From Bradyrhizobium sp. 138 (GTDB taxonomy: Bacteria; Pseudomonadota; Alphaproteobacteria; Rhizobiales; Xanthobacteraceae), in NCBI RefSeq assembly GCF_023074075.1, contig NZ_JADPKT010000003.1:604001-668000 (forward strand): DNA of 64,000 bases, in the 5' to 3' direction. A program made the position numbers and the translations under genes. The first letter of the stretch is position 1. Each line of letters starts with the position of its first letter. Positions 1 through 8,717 of this stretch are shown one piece after another. Below the pieces are notes generated by a model. The model saw only the letters and a list, made by a program, of their open reading frames with translations, was not told the origin of the DNA and ran no database searches.

Positions 1-725
1 CGCTGGCGAACGCGGCCGGCCACGACATCAATTACATCTCCATCACCGGTGCGCTCGCCGCCATCGGCACGAAGGACGCGCCGGTGCCGCCGCTCAATCT
101 GGTCGGTGATTTCGGCGGCGGCGCGCTCTATCTCGTCGTCGGCGTGCTCGCCGCGCTGCTGGAAGCATCAAAGTCCGGCAAGGGCCAGGTCGTCGATGCC
201 GCGATGTGCGACGGCGCGGCCTCGCTGATGTCGTTCTTCTTCGACATGACCACGATGGGACGCTGGACCGAAGGGCGCAACCAGAACTTCCTCGACGGCG
301 GCGCGCATTTCTACGGTGTCTATGAATGCGCCTGCGGGCACTTCATTTCGATCGGCTCGATCGAGCCGCAGTTCTACGCGCTGCTTCGCGAGCATGCGGG
401 CCTGACGGACGCCGATTTCGACGCGCAGATGGACCGCAACGCCTGGCCGGCGCTGAAGGAGAAGCTCAAGGCGGTGTTCAAGAGCAAGACGCGCGAGGAC
501 TGGTGCAAGATCATGGAAGGCACCGACATCTGCTTCGCGCCGGTGCTGACCATGTCGGAGGCCACGCAGCATCCGCACATGGTCGCGCGCAACGTCTTCG
601 TCGAACGTCACGGCGTGAAACAGCCCGCCCCCGCGCCGCGTTTCTCGCGCACACCGTCGGCAGTACGCGAGCCGGAGGGCGCGGAGATCGGGGCGGTGAT
701 GGCTGCGTGGAAGGCAGGGAAGTAG
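1..725 (+). CDS. CaiB/BaiF family CoA-transferase (5' end outside window)
   Basis: The reading frame is open from the left edge (first complete codon at base 3), so the N-terminal part is missing. The visible 240 residues contain the GHDINY stretch and the GDFGGGAL glycine-rich loop characteristic of family III CoA-transferases and alpha-methylacyl-CoA racemases. This family moves CoA between carboxylic acids or epimerises 2-methylacyl-CoA esters in the cytoplasm. The apparent GTG start at base 84 is internal to the fold and is not the real start. The closest match by eye is the alpha-methylacyl-CoA racemase branch, but the catalytic Asp region lies outside the window, so racemase and transferase cannot be separated here. 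Confidence 0.88.
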   Translation, partial: LANAAGHDINYISITGALAAIGTKDAPVPPLNLVGDFGGGALYLVVGVLAALLEASKSGKGQVVDAAMCDGAASLMSFFFDMTTMGRWTEGRNQNFLDGGAHFYGVYECACGHFISIGSIEPQFYALLREHAGLTDADFDAQMDRNAWPALKEKLKAVFKSKTREDWCKIMEGTDICFAPVLTMSEATQHPHMVARNVFVERHGVKQPAPAPRFSRTPSAVREPEGAEIGAVMAAWKAGK

Positions 726-740
726 TCCCACGCGCGAATC

Positions 741-834
741 CGTAGGGTGGGCAAAGGCGCGCTTGCGCCGTGCCACATTCTCCCCGCAATTTGATAAAGG
801 TGGTGGGCACGCTTGCGCTTTGCCCACCCGACGG
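741..834. repeat. Intergenic palindromic repeat, family A copy 1
   Basis: It begins GTAGGGTGGGCAAAG and ends with the complementary TTTGCCCACCC, with GC-rich inner arms. It lies between two converging genes. Five more copies of this family occur in the window. Confidence 0.8.
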
Positions 835-856
835 CAGCGTGAGTGACCGCGGCGAC

Positions 857-1972
857 CTACGCCGCGTCCACCTTCAGCACCCCGCGCCGGATCTGATCCT
901 CCTCGATCGATTCGAACAGGGCCTTGAAATTGCCCTCGCCGAACCCGTCGTCGCCCTTGCGCTGGATGAATTCGAAGAAGATCGGGCCGATGGCGTTCGC
1001 CGAGAAGATCTGCAGCAGCACCTTGGTCTGGCCGCCCTCGACCACGCCCTCGCCGTCGATCAGGATGCCGTTCTTCTGGAGGCGCGCGAGGTCCTCGCCA
1101 TGCTTGGGCAGGCGCGTATCGATCTTCTCGAAATAAGTGTCGGGCGGCGGCGGCATGAACGGCAGGCCGGCCTCACGCAGGTCTTCGATGGTGCGGTAGA
1201 TATCGCGGCAGCCGCAGGCGATGTGCTGGATGCCTTCGCCACGATAGGTCTTCAGATATTCCTCGATCTGGCCGGACTCGCCGGCGTCCTCATTGATCGG
1301 AATCCGGATCTTGCCGTCCGGGCTGGTCAGCGCGCGCGAGAACAGGCCGGAGGCGCGACCCTCGATGTCGAAGAAGCGGATCTGGCGGAAGTTGAAAAGC
1401 TTCTCGTAGAAGCCGGCCCAGACATCCATGCGGCCGCGATGGACGTTGTGGGTGAGGTGGTCGAGATAGAACAGGCCGGCGCCGACCGGCCGCGGGTCGC
1501 GCGCGCCCAGCCATTCGAATTCGGCATCATAGGCCGAGCCCTTGGCGCCGTAGCGATCGACCAGATAGAGCAGGCTGCCGCCGATGCCCTTGATCGCGGG
1601 CACATCGAGCGTCTTCTGGGCCGACGACACATCGGCCGGCTCGGCGCCGAGCGAAATCGCGCGCTCATAAGCCGCCTTCGCATCGACGACGCGGAACGCC
1701 ATCGAGGGCGCGCAGGGGCCGTGCGCGGCGACGAACTCGGTGCCGTGGGTGCCGGGCTCCTCATTGACGAGATAATTGATATCGCCCTGGCGATAGACCG
1801 TGATCTTCTTGCTCTTGTGGCGCGCGACGGGCGCATAGCCCATCAGCTTGAAGAGCGCGTGCAACTCGCCCGGATTGGGGTGGGCATATTCGACGAACTC
1901 GAAGCCGTCGGTCCCCATCGGATTGTCGGCGCTGACAGTGGCAGGCGGCGCATCGTGCGGAAACGGTCCCAT
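857..1972 (-). CDS. hppD: 4-hydroxyphenylpyruvate dioxygenase
   Basis: This non-heme iron enzyme converts 4-hydroxyphenylpyruvate to homogentisate in tyrosine breakdown. At 371 residues it has the usual length. Two vicinal-oxygen-chelate halves are visible. The three iron ligands expected for the family are present: His172 (in DHLTHNV), His250 (in GIQHIAC) and Glu334 (in FFEFIQRKG). The C-terminal GNFKALFESIE stretch is typical. The ATG at 1972 fits the usual N-terminal length. It is divergent from an Lrp/AsnC regulator 123 bp away, and the rest of the homogentisate pathway lies on the same strand at 3104-8675. Lrp/AsnC control is inferred from that arrangement and from the palindrome in the shared promoter region. 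Confidence 0.97.
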   Translation of the reverse strand: MGPFPHDAPPATVSADNPMGTDGFEFVEYAHPNPGELHALFKLMGYAPVARHKSKKITVYRQGDINYLVNEEPGTHGTEFVAAHGPCAPSMAFRVVDAKAAYERAISLGAEPADVSSAQKTLDVPAIKGIGGSLLYLVDRYGAKGSAYDAEFEWLGARDPRPVGAGLFYLDHLTHNVHRGRMDVWAGFYEKLFNFRQIRFFDIEGRASGLFSRALTSPDGKIRIPINEDAGESGQIEEYLKTYRGEGIQHIACGCRDIYRTIEDLREAGLPFMPPPPDTYFEKIDTRLPKHGEDLARLQKNGILIDGEGVVEGGQTKVLLQIFSANAIGPIFFEFIQRKGDDGFGEGNFKALFESIEEDQIRRGVLKVDAA

Positions 1973-2060
1973 TGGCTACTCTCCCAAATTGCTGCTGGGA
2001 GGAATTATCCTTCATGGCGGCTGCAATGAGCGTGCAAACAGGACGGCTTTTGGCTATCTT

Positions 2061-2077
2061 ATGCACGATCCGTGCAT
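2061..2077. promoter_or_regulatory. Palindrome in the hppD/lrp intergenic region, probable Lrp/AsnC operator
   Basis: ATGCACG-ATC-CGTGCAT is a perfect inverted repeat with 7-bp arms and a 3-bp centre. It lies 19 bp upstream of the lrp-like start and 89 bp upstream of hppD. Short perfect dyads of about 15-17 bp are the usual form of Lrp/AsnC sites. That this regulator binds it is inferred. Confidence 0.6.
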
Positions 2078-2095
2078 GAAATTGATAGATGACGC

Positions 2096-2575
2096 ATGAT
2101 ATCGGTTGACGCCTTCGACCTCAAGATCCTGACCGCGCTTCAGGATGACGGCCGCCTCACCAATCAGGAGCTCGCCGACCTCGCGGGCCTCTCCGCCTCG
2201 CAATGCTCGCGCCGGCGCATGCGGCTGGAGGAGGAGAAGGTGATCGCGGGTTATCACGCCGATCTCTCCAGCGAGGCGCTCGGCTTCGGCGTGATCGCCT
2301 TCATCCAGGTCGGGCTTGCGACTCATTCGCCAGATAATTCGAAGCGGTTTCGCGCCCTGGTCAATCGCATCGACGAAATCCAGGAGGCCTATTCGCTCAC
2401 TGGCGATGCCGATTACGTGCTGAAGGCGGTGCTGCGCGATCTCAAGGGCCTCTCCAACCTCGTCAACGACGTCTTGATGCCGCACCAGAGCGTCGCGCAT
2501 GTGCGCTCCTCGATCGTGCTGGATCGGCTGAAGGAAAGCTCAAAGCTGCCGCTCAAGGAAGTCAAGGCCGGCTGA
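2096..2575 (+). CDS. Lrp/AsnC family transcriptional regulator
   Basis: The protein has 159 residues, the normal size for the family. An N-terminal winged helix-turn-helix (LDNRLTNQELADLAGLS-like, residues about 7-60, starting DAFDLKILTALQDDGR) is followed by the RAM ligand-binding domain (residues about 68-145, with the GDADYVLKAVLRDL strand). Such proteins form octamers or dimers and respond to amino acids. It is divergent from hppD, which suggests that it senses tyrosine or another aromatic amino acid and controls homogentisate formation. The ATG at 2096 lacks a good Shine-Dalgarno sequence. The perfect dyad at 2061-2077 also fits autoregulation. Confidence 0.93.
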   Translation: MISVDAFDLKILTALQDDGRLTNQELADLAGLSASQCSRRRMRLEEEKVIAGYHADLSSEALGFGVIAFIQVGLATHSPDNSKRFRALVNRIDEIQEAYSLTGDADYVLKAVLRDLKGLSNLVNDVLMPHQSVAHVRSSIVLDRLKESSKLPLKEVKAG

Positions 2576-2647
2576 AATCGAGGGAACTACGGCATTCGCG
2601 CTGGCTAGGCGATCTGCGATGATCCCGACCAATCCGGAGATTCTGCC

Positions 2648-2959
2648 ATGGCCCTCCAGCTTCGACCGAACTGCGAATATTGCGACCGCGACCTGCCGCC
2701 TGGTGCAACAGATGCGCGGATCTGCTCCTATGAATGCACGTTCTGTGCGGATTGCGTGGAGACGAAGCTCTCCAACGTCTGTCCGAATTGCGGCGGCGGT
2801 TTCGCGCCACGCCCGATCCGCCCCACGCAGGAATGGCGGCCAGGTGTGTGCACGACCAAGCAGGTACCGTCAGACAAGCGCGTGCATTTGAAGTACAGCG
2901 TGGAGGACGTCGCGGCGCATTGCGCGCGGATACGCGACGTGCCGCCAGACAAACGATAG
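2648..2959 (+). CDS. DUF1272 domain zinc-ribbon-like protein
   Basis: This 103-residue cytosolic protein carries several Cys pairs in its first 60 residues (CEYCDRDLPP, ICSYECTFCADCV, VCPNCGGGF). The order matches the DUF1272 family, which is thought to bind zinc. The second half is charged and has no recognisable domain. The ATG at 2648 starts the family core MALQLRPNCEYC. The function is unknown. It lies between the lrp-like gene and a family A repeat and is not obviously part of the aromatic pathway. Confidence 0.85.
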   Translation: MALQLRPNCEYCDRDLPPGATDARICSYECTFCADCVETKLSNVCPNCGGGFAPRPIRPTQEWRPGVCTTKQVPSDKRVHLKYSVEDVAAHCARIRDVPPDKR

Positions 2960-2963
2960 GTCT

Positions 2964-3089
2964 CGTAGGGTGGGCAAAGGCGCCCTTGCGCCGTGCCCAC
3001 GTTCTCTCTCCATCGTAACGAAATCGTGGACACGCTTCCGCCTTCGCTCTTCGAGCTACGGCGGACAAGTCGCTTTGCTCACCCTACGG
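2964..3089. repeat. Intergenic palindromic repeat, family A copy 2
   Basis: Same ends as copy 1 (GTAGGGTGGGCAAAG ... CACCCTACGG), with a longer inner segment containing TTCGCTCTTCGAGCTACGG. It lies between the converging DUF1272 and fumarylacetoacetase genes. Confidence 0.8.
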
Positions 3090-3103
3090 CACCGGGCGCG
3101 CAG

Positions 3104-4375
3104 CTACTCCACCGCCACAACCGTCCCCTCGACCTCACCGAAACCGACGCGATAGCCGTTGCCCTGGCACCAGCCGCGCATGACGAGGCTGTCGCCGTCT
3201 TCCAGGAACGACCGTTTCACCCCGCCCGGCAGCTCGACCGGCTCGGTGCCGTTCCAGCTGATCTCCAGCAGGCTGCCGCGCTGGTTCTTCTCCGGGCCGG
3301 AGATGGTGCCGCTGCCTAAGAGATCGCCGACATTCATGGCGCAGCCGCTTGAGGCGTGGTGCATGAGCTGCTGCACCGAGGACCAGTACATGTATTTGAA
3401 ATTGGTGCGGCTGATGCTGGCGGGCGCGTTGGCGCCGGCGGCGCGCAGGGAGACGTCGAGTTCGACGTCGTAGTTCTGCGGTTTCGCCTGCTTGAGATAG
3501 TCGAGCGGCACCGGCTGCTGCTCCGGCCCCTTCAGGCGGAACGGCTCCAGCGCCTCGCGCGTCACCACCCACGGACTGATCGAGGTCGCGAACGCCTTGG
3601 CAAGGAACGGGCCGAGCGGGACATATTCCCATTGCTGGATGTCGCGCGCGCTCCAGTCGTTGAGCAGCACGAAGCCGAAGATCATCTCTTCGGCCTGTTG
3701 CTCTGTGAGCATGCCGCCCATGGCTGAGGGCTGGCCGACCACCACGCCCATCTCCAGCTCGAAATCGAGCCGCTTGCACGGCGCAAAACTCGGCAGTTCG
3801 ACATTCGGCGGCTTCAGCTGCCCGCGCGGCCGTTCCACCTTGGTGCCGGAGACCACGACCGTGGAGGCGCGGCCGTTATAGGCGATCGGCATGTGCAGCC
3901 AGTTCGGCTGCAACGCATTGTCCTTGCCGCGGAACATCACGCCGACATTGGTGGCGTGCTCCATCGAGGAATAGAAATCGGTGTAGCCGGAGACGGTGAA
4001 GGGCATGTGCAGCTTCGCATCGCGCATCGGCACCAGCGCGGCCTTACGCAGCTTCTCATTGTCACGCAGCTCGGGATGATCCGCCCGCAGGAGTTCGCCG
4101 ATCCGTGCGCGAGTTTTGCTCCAGATCTTCGGCCCCAGCGCCATGAACGGGTTTAGCGAGGCGCCAGCGAACACGCCGAGCGGGCCGACATCGAGCCGCG
4201 AATCCTGCTCGAGCTCCCAGAGATCGAGCACGCAATTGCCGATCGCGACACCAACGCGCGGGGTTGGATTGGCCGCGGTCGAGAACACGCCATAGGGCAG
4301 GTTCTGGATCGGGAAGTCGGAGGCGGCATCGACCTCGATGAAGGAGCGCAGGCTGGGGTCGTTGGGATGGGGCAC
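3104..4375 (-). CDS. fahA: Fumarylacetoacetase
   Basis: It hydrolyses fumarylacetoacetate to fumarate and acetoacetate, the last step of homogentisate degradation. The protein is about 423 residues, the usual length. The metal ligands of the family can be seen: Asp in GYTDFYSSMEHATNVG, the two Glu of DFELEMGVV and Asp in LLNDWSARDIQQWEYVPLGPF cut short. I chose the GTG at 4375 because GGAG lies 6 bp upstream and the protein then begins with PHPNDPSLRSF. An in-frame ATG at 4402 lies inside the palindromic repeat at 4398-4482 and is less likely. The gene follows hmgA on the same strand with about 118 bp between them, filled by that repeat. Confidence 0.95.
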   Translation of the reverse strand: MPHPNDPSLRSFIEVDAASDFPIQNLPYGVFSTAANPTPRVGVAIGNCVLDLWELEQDSRLDVGPLGVFAGASLNPFMALGPKIWSKTRARIGELLRADHPELRDNEKLRKAALVPMRDAKLHMPFTVSGYTDFYSSMEHATNVGVMFRGKDNALQPNWLHMPIAYNGRASTVVVSGTKVERPRGQLKPPNVELPSFAPCKRLDFELEMGVVVGQPSAMGGMLTEQQAEEMIFGFVLLNDWSARDIQQWEYVPLGPFLAKAFATSISPWVVTREALEPFRLKGPEQQPVPLDYLKQAKPQNYDVELDVSLRAAGANAPASISRTNFKYMYWSSVQQLMHHASSGCAMNVGDLLGSGTISGPEKNQRGSLLEISWNGTEPVELPGGVKRSFLEDGDSLVMRGWCQGNGYRVGFGEVEGTVVAVE

Positions 4376-4397
4376 ACAAGTCTCCAATGATTTTTCC

Positions 4398-4482
4398 GTC
4401 ATTCCGGGATGGTCCGAAGGACCAGACCTCAGGTGCGCAATTGCGCACCGGAGTTCGATGCTCCGCATCGCCCCGGAATGAC
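4398..4482. repeat. Palindromic intergenic repeat (GTCATTCCGGG family)
   Basis: It starts GTCATTCCGGGATGGTCC and ends GCCCCGGAATGAC, with inner dyads GGTCCGAAGGACC, GTGCGCAATTGCGCAC and CGATGCTCCGCATCG. It can fold as a long hairpin. It sits between hmgA and fahA in the transcribed region and overlaps an alternative fahA start codon. I know elements of this type as abundant in Bradyrhizobium genomes, from memory. Confidence 0.8.
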
Positions 4483-4493
4483 GATCGAAAAAG

Positions 4494-5840
4494 CTACGGC
4501 TTGCTCGGATCGAACCGCTTCTCCAGGCCCTTCCAGCAATCGGCGTAATCGTCCTGCAGCGTCGAGGCCTTCGCCGCATGCGCGGTGACGCGCTGCGGAT
4601 AGCGGGTCTCGAACATGAAGGCCATGGTGCCGGTCAGCTTCACCGGCTTCAATTCGCCGTTGCTGGCATGCTCGAAGGCGTCGCGATCGGGGCCGTGCGG
4701 CAGCATGCAATTGTGCAGGCTGATGCCGCCGGGAACGAAGCCTTGCGGCTTGGCATCATAGACGCCGTAAATCAGGCCCATGAACTCGCTCATGATGTTC
4801 ATGTGATACCAGGGCGGGCGGAAGGTGTTTTCCGCGACCATCCAGCGTTCCGGGAAGATGACGAAGTCGATATTCGCCGTGCCCGCGGTCTCCGACGGCG
4901 AGGTCAGCACCGTGAAGATCGAGGGATCGGGATGATCGAAGCCGATCGCACCGATCGGCGAGAAGGTGCGCAGATCGTATTTGTAGGGCGCGTAATTGCC
5001 GTGCCAGGCGACGACGTCGATCGGCGAATGCGGCAAATTGGTCTTGAACAGCGCGCCGCCCCACTTCACGTAGAGCTCGGTCGGCGTGTCCTTGTCCTCG
5101 TAATGCGCAACCGGCGTGAGGAAGTCGCGCGCATTGGCGAGGCAATTGGCGCCGATCGGTCCCCGCTCCGGCAGCGTGAACGCGCCGCCGTAATTCTCGC
5201 AGAGATAGCCGCGGGCCGGCCCGTTCGGAATCTCGACGCGGAACTTGACGCCGCGCGGGATCACCACGATCTCGCCGGGCTCGGCGTCGATGCGGCCGAA
5301 CTCGGTCACGATACGAAGATTGCCCTGCTGCAGCACGAACATCAGCTCGCCGTCGGCATTGTAGAAATGCTGGTCCACCATCGATTTGGTGATGAGGTAG
5401 ACGTGCGCGGCCATGCCGGCCTGCGTGTTCACATCCCCCGCCGTCGTCATGGTCTGCACGCCCTGGACGAAGGTCACGTCATCCTTCGGCAGCGGCGTCG
5501 GGTCCCAGCGCATCTGCGCGATCGGCAAATCATATTCATGACACGGCGCCGAACGCCACAGGCCGGCATCGACCTTCTCGAAACGCCCCGAATGTTTCAC
5601 CGAGGGGCGGATGCGGTAGAGCCAGGAGCGCTCATTGCTGCCGCGGGGTGCGGTGAAGGGCGAGCCCGAGAGTTGCTCGGCATAGAGGCCGTAAGCGCAG
5701 CGCTGCGGCGAGTTGCGCCCGATCGGCAGCGCGCCCGGCAGCGCCTCGGTCTCAAAGCTGTTGCCGAAGCCGGACATGTAGCCCGGCGTGACCTGGGCCG
5801 AGCTGCGGATGATCTGATCAGGCGAGGTGTTGATGTTCAT
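4494..5840 (-). CDS. hmgA: Homogentisate 1,2-dioxygenase
   Basis: It opens the homogentisate ring to give maleylacetoacetate. The protein has 448 residues, close to the family norm. Cupin-fold iron ligands are visible: His and Glu in [15 protein letters not shown] and His in [14 protein letters not shown]. The N-terminal [20 protein letters not shown] signature is intact. The ATG at 5840 has GGAGG about 6 bp upstream. It overlaps the TGA of the preceding MBL gene as ATGA, so the two are probably translationally coupled. Together with fahA downstream and HPPD nearby it forms the tyrosine/phenylalanine catabolic pathway. No maleylacetoacetate isomerase gene is seen in the window. Confidence 0.97.
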   Translation of the reverse strand: MNINTSPDQIIRSSAQVTPGYMSGFGNSFETEALPGALPIGRNSPQRCAYGLYAEQLSGSPFTAPRGSNERSWLYRIRPSVKHSGRFEKVDAGLWRSAPCHEYDLPIAQMRWDPTPLPKDDVTFVQGVQTMTTAGDVNTQAGMAAHVYLITKSMVDQHFYNADGELMFVLQQGNLRIVTEFGRIDAEPGEIVVIPRGVKFRVEIPNGPARGYLCENYGGAFTLPERGPIGANCLANARDFLTPVAHYEDKDTPTELYVKWGGALFKTNLPHSPIDVVAWHGNYAPYKYDLRTFSPIGAIGFDHPDPSIFTVLTSPSETAGTANIDFVIFPERWMVAENTFRPPWYHMNIMSEFMGLIYGVYDAKPQGFVPGGISLHNCMLPHGPDRDAFEHASNGELKPVKLTGTMAFMFETRYPQRVTAHAAKASTLQDDYADCWKGLEKRFDPSKP

Positions 5841-6799
5841 GATGATCCTCCTCCTTGCAGGGCCGCCCACATGTCCTGGTCGCGCTTGTCGGTCCAGATC
5901 ACGGGATCGTCGATCCCCGACGCTTCGTCGAAGGCGCGCGACACGTTGAACGGCAGGCAGTGCTCGTAGATGGCGAAGCTGTTAAATTTCGGATCCATCA
6001 CCTCGCGCGTTGCCGCCATCGTCTCCTTCAGCGTGCGCCCCTTGGCAACCGAGATTTCGGCCGCGCCATAGAGCGAGGTGACGAAGTCGCGCGTCATCGC
6101 GATGGCTTCGCGCACGGTGGCCGTGCCCTTCAGCGCGTCACCGCGCCCCGGCGCGATCGCCTTGGGATTGAAGTTGCGGATCTCGTTCAGCGTCAGCGGC
6201 CATTCGCGCAAATGCGCATCGCCGCAATAGCAGGCCGAGTGATATTCGATGAGGTCGCCGGAGAACATTACCTCGGCATCAGGCACCCAGGCGACGATGT
6301 CGCCAGAGGTGTGGCCGGCGCCGAGCTGCATCAGCCGCACCTCGCGCTTGCCGAGATAGATCGACATCTCGCCTTCGAAGGTCAGGGTCGGCCAGGTCAG
6401 GCCCGGGATGCTCTGCGCATCCTGGAACAGGCGCGGGAAGCGGCCATATTCGGAATCCCAATCCTGCTTGCCGCGTTCCTCGATCAGCCGGTAGGTCTCC
6501 TGCGAGGCGACGATGCCTTGCGCCTTGTAGGCGGAAGCGCCCAGCACGCGCACCGCGTGATAATGCGACAGCACGACATATTTGATCGGCTTGTCGGTGA
6601 CGGCGCGTACGCGCTCGATCACCTTGTTCGCCATCGCGGGCGTTGCCTGCGCGTCGAATACCAGGCAGCTATCGTCGCCGACGATGATGGCGGTGTTCGG
6701 ATCGCCCTCGGCGGTGAAGGCATAGAGATCGGTGCCGATCTCGGAGAAGGTGATTGTCTTCTCGGAGAGGTCGCCGGTGGATGCGAAGTTCTTCGCCAT
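5837..6799 (-). CDS. MBL-fold metallo-hydrolase with an altered metal motif
   Basis: This 320-residue protein has a metallo-beta-lactamase fold: the VFDAQATP strand, [11 protein letters not shown] at 78-88, [10 protein letters not shown] and [18 protein letters not shown]. The usual HxHxDH is HYHAVR (residues 79-84), so Asp and the last His are replaced by Val and Arg, and GHG is replaced by GRGD. Zinc binding is therefore likely reduced or different. The ATG at 6799 follows AGGA by 7 bp; a TTG three bases upstream is less likely. It is coupled to hmgA by an ATGA overlap, so its job is probably linked to homogentisate or phenylacetate breakdown, but the substrate is unknown. Confidence 0.85.
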   Translation of the reverse strand: MAKNFASTGDLSEKTITFSEIGTDLYAFTAEGDPNTAIIVGDDSCLVFDAQATPAMANKVIERVRAVTDKPIKYVVLSHYHAVRVLGASAYKAQGIVASQETYRLIEERGKQDWDSEYGRFPRLFQDAQSIPGLTWPTLTFEGEMSIYLGKREVRLMQLGAGHTSGDIVAWVPDAEVMFSGDLIEYHSACYCGDAHLREWPLTLNEIRNFNPKAIAPGRGDALKGTATVREAIAMTRDFVTSLYGAAEISVAKGRTLKETMAATREVMDPKFNSFAIYEHCLPFNVSRAFDEASGIDDPVIWTDKRDQDMWAALQGGGSS

Positions 6800-6817
6800 C
6801 AATTCGTCCTTACAGGT

Positions 6818-7042
6818 TTATTGTTGTTGCTGTTGCTGCTGCTGGCCGTCGATCATGCGGCGCCTGGCGAGGGTGATCGCCTCGCGCAACACGTCGATGT
6901 CGCCGATATGGTTGGCGAGGATCAACACCAGCGCCGCGTCCAGATCGGCGCTCTGCTCCTCCGTGAGACCACGATGCGCCTCGGCGATGGCACGGAAGGC
7001 ATCGTCAGGTCGCGCGAAGTTGGAGCTGGTGGACAGCGGCAT
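6818..7042 (-). CDS. DUF2783 protein with polyglutamine tail
   Basis: This is a 74-residue, mostly helical protein matching DUF2783 (STSSNFARPDDAFRAIAEAH opening, DLDAALVLILANHIGD core). The last eight residues are all Gln, encoded by a mixed CAG/CAA tract at 6821-6844. DUF2783 genes are often found beside MhpA-type monooxygenases, as here: the monooxygenase stop is 7 bp upstream. It may be a small accessory or chaperone subunit of that enzyme, which is inference from position only. The tract could vary in length between strains. Confidence 0.82.
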   Translation of the reverse strand: MPLSTSSNFARPDDAFRAIAEAHRGLTEEQSADLDAALVLILANHIGDIDVLREAITLARRRMIDGQQQQQQQQ

Positions 7043-7049
7043 GAAAACC

Positions 7050-8675
7050 TCAATTCAAACCTTGCGCCCGCGACAACGCAGCCGCAATCGACTCGCGTGT
7101 CGGATGGCGAAAGCGCGCCGCGACATAGCCGTCGGGCCGGAGCAGATAGGCGGTACCCGGCTCGGCGTCATAGCGCTTTGCGACGAGGCCCGCGGGATCG
7201 GCAAGTCCACCGCCGATGCGGATCTCCTTCACCCCGTCGGGCGCCGCGATCGCCGCGCCATTGCTGAACGACAGCAGGGTGAAGTCCGTTCCACCCTCGC
7301 GGAATGCATCCGTCAGATAGGTTTGCTCGGCAATCGGCGCATCGAGCATGGAGCAGCCGGGAGAAGGTCCGCCGCGCCAGGCTTCCGCATCCGGTGACGA
7401 CAACGGCGAATCGTAGCTGCACGGCACCGAGAGCCGGCCGCCATTGACCATGCGCTTGCCGAACTCGGTCTCCTTGGCGAGCGACAGCACCGCCTTGCGC
7501 AGCCGCGCTTCCTGATGCGAGTTCGGCGCCATGAAGTCGGTCGAGCGCGTGGACTCGCGGATATTCTCGTCGGCCGCCATGCTACGCTCAGCATGATAGC
7601 TCTCGAGCAGGCTCGCGGGCGAAGTGCCCCGCAGCACGCGGTCGAGCTTCCAGGACAGATTTTCGGCGTCCTCGAGTCCGGAGTTGGCGCCGCGCGCCCC
7701 GAACGGCGAGACCTGATGTGCGGAGTCGCCGGCGAAGATCGCGCGGCCATGGATGAAGCGGTCCATCCGCCGGCATTGGAATTTGTACAGCGAGATCCAC
7801 TCGAACGCGAAATTGTCGTGACCGAGCATGCGCGCGATCCGCGGCCGCACGTTCTCCGGCTTCTTCTCGACGACGGGGTCGGCGGAACGATTGAGCTGGA
7901 GATCGATGCGCCAGACGTCGTCGGGCTGCCGGTGCAGCAGCGCCGAGCGTCCGGCATGGAACGGCGGATCGAACCAGAACCAGCGCTCGGTCGGGAATTC
8001 CGCGGTCATCTTGACGTCGGCGATCAGGAACTGGTCCTCGAACACCTGTCCCGCGAACTCGGCGCCGACCATCTGCCGCAGCGAGGAGCGCGCGCCGTCA
8101 CAGGCGATCACATATTGCGCATGCAGCCGATAGGCGCCTTCCGGCGTCTCGATCGTCAGCGCCACGCCGTCGTTGCGCTGCTCCAGCGCCGTCACCTTGT
8201 TGCGCCAGCGCAGGTCGATCTCGGGCAGATCCTGGATGCGATCGACCAGATAGGCCTCGGCGTAATATTGCTGCAGGTTGATGAAGGCGGGCCGCTTGTG
8301 GCCGTCCTCGGGCAGGAGGTTGAACTGGTAGAGCTGGGAGTCCCCGTGGAAGATACGGCCGACGCTCCACACCACGCCCTTGGCGACCATGCGGTCGCCG
8401 ACGCCGAGCCGGTCCCAATATTCCAGCGACCTCTTCGAGAAGCAGATCGCGCGGGAGCCCTCGCCGATGCGATCGGCGTCATCCAGAAGCACGACGCGCT
8501 GGCCGCGCTGGGCGAGATCGATCGCGAGCGACAGCCCCACCGGACCGGCGCCGACAACCACGACCGGATGCTCGGCCGGGCTTTGGGCGGCGCGGTCCTG
8601 GTCGGGATGGCGGCGGTAGCCGAACTGGGCTTTGGCCTGATGCGTCTTGACCTCATGTGTCTTGGCCTGCGCCAT
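7050..8675 (-). CDS. FAD-dependent aromatic monooxygenase (MhpA-like)
   Basis: This 541-residue class A flavoprotein monooxygenase has the N-terminal Rossmann motif VVVVGAGPVGLSLAIDLA (residues about 38-55), the internal CDGARSSLR motif and the second FAD motif IFAGDSAHQVSPFGARGAN, followed by a C-terminal thioredoxin-like domain. Family members hydroxylate phenolic acids with NADH and O2. Because it leads an operon with homogentisate dioxygenase and fumarylacetoacetase, a hydroxyphenylacetate-type substrate that yields homogentisate is plausible but inferred. The N-terminus carries a short KTHEVKTHQAK repeat. A divergent MarR regulator and the palindrome at 8718-8737 lie upstream. Confidence 0.88.
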   Translation of the reverse strand: MAQAKTHEVKTHQAKAQFGYRRHPDQDRAAQSPAEHPVVVVGAGPVGLSLAIDLAQRGQRVVLLDDADRIGEGSRAICFSKRSLEYWDRLGVGDRMVAKGVVWSVGRIFHGDSQLYQFNLLPEDGHKRPAFINLQQYYAEAYLVDRIQDLPEIDLRWRNKVTALEQRNDGVALTIETPEGAYRLHAQYVIACDGARSSLRQMVGAEFAGQVFEDQFLIADVKMTAEFPTERWFWFDPPFHAGRSALLHRQPDDVWRIDLQLNRSADPVVEKKPENVRPRIARMLGHDNFAFEWISLYKFQCRRMDRFIHGRAIFAGDSAHQVSPFGARGANSGLEDAENLSWKLDRVLRGTSPASLLESYHAERSMAADENIRESTRSTDFMAPNSHQEARLRKAVLSLAKETEFGKRMVNGGRLSVPCSYDSPLSSPDAEAWRGGPSPGCSMLDAPIAEQTYLTDAFREGGTDFTLLSFSNGAAIAAPDGVKEIRIGGGLADPAGLVAKRYDAEPGTAYLLRPDGYVAARFRHPTRESIAAALSRAQGLN

Positions 8676-8717
8676 ACACGAACCCCGGCTCTGGTCAGGA
8701 GAAGACTGATCTGCTAG

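Noticed and set aside
770..2029. 419-codon + strand frame antisense to hppD
   Set aside because: The minus strand encodes a clear HPPD with all metal ligands; this frame is a GC-rich shadow.
4402..4579. Upstream extension of the fahA frame to 4579
   Set aside because: It runs through the palindromic repeat and into hmgA and has no family similarity; the GTG at 4375 has the ribosome site.
4578..5969. 463-codon + strand frame
   Set aside because: It is antisense to hmgA, which has its full motif set.
6818..6850. Trinucleotide tract as a CRISPR or tandem-repeat array
   Set aside because: It is a short Gln-coding tract at the end of a gene. No spaced direct repeats suggesting a CRISPR array were seen anywhere in the window.
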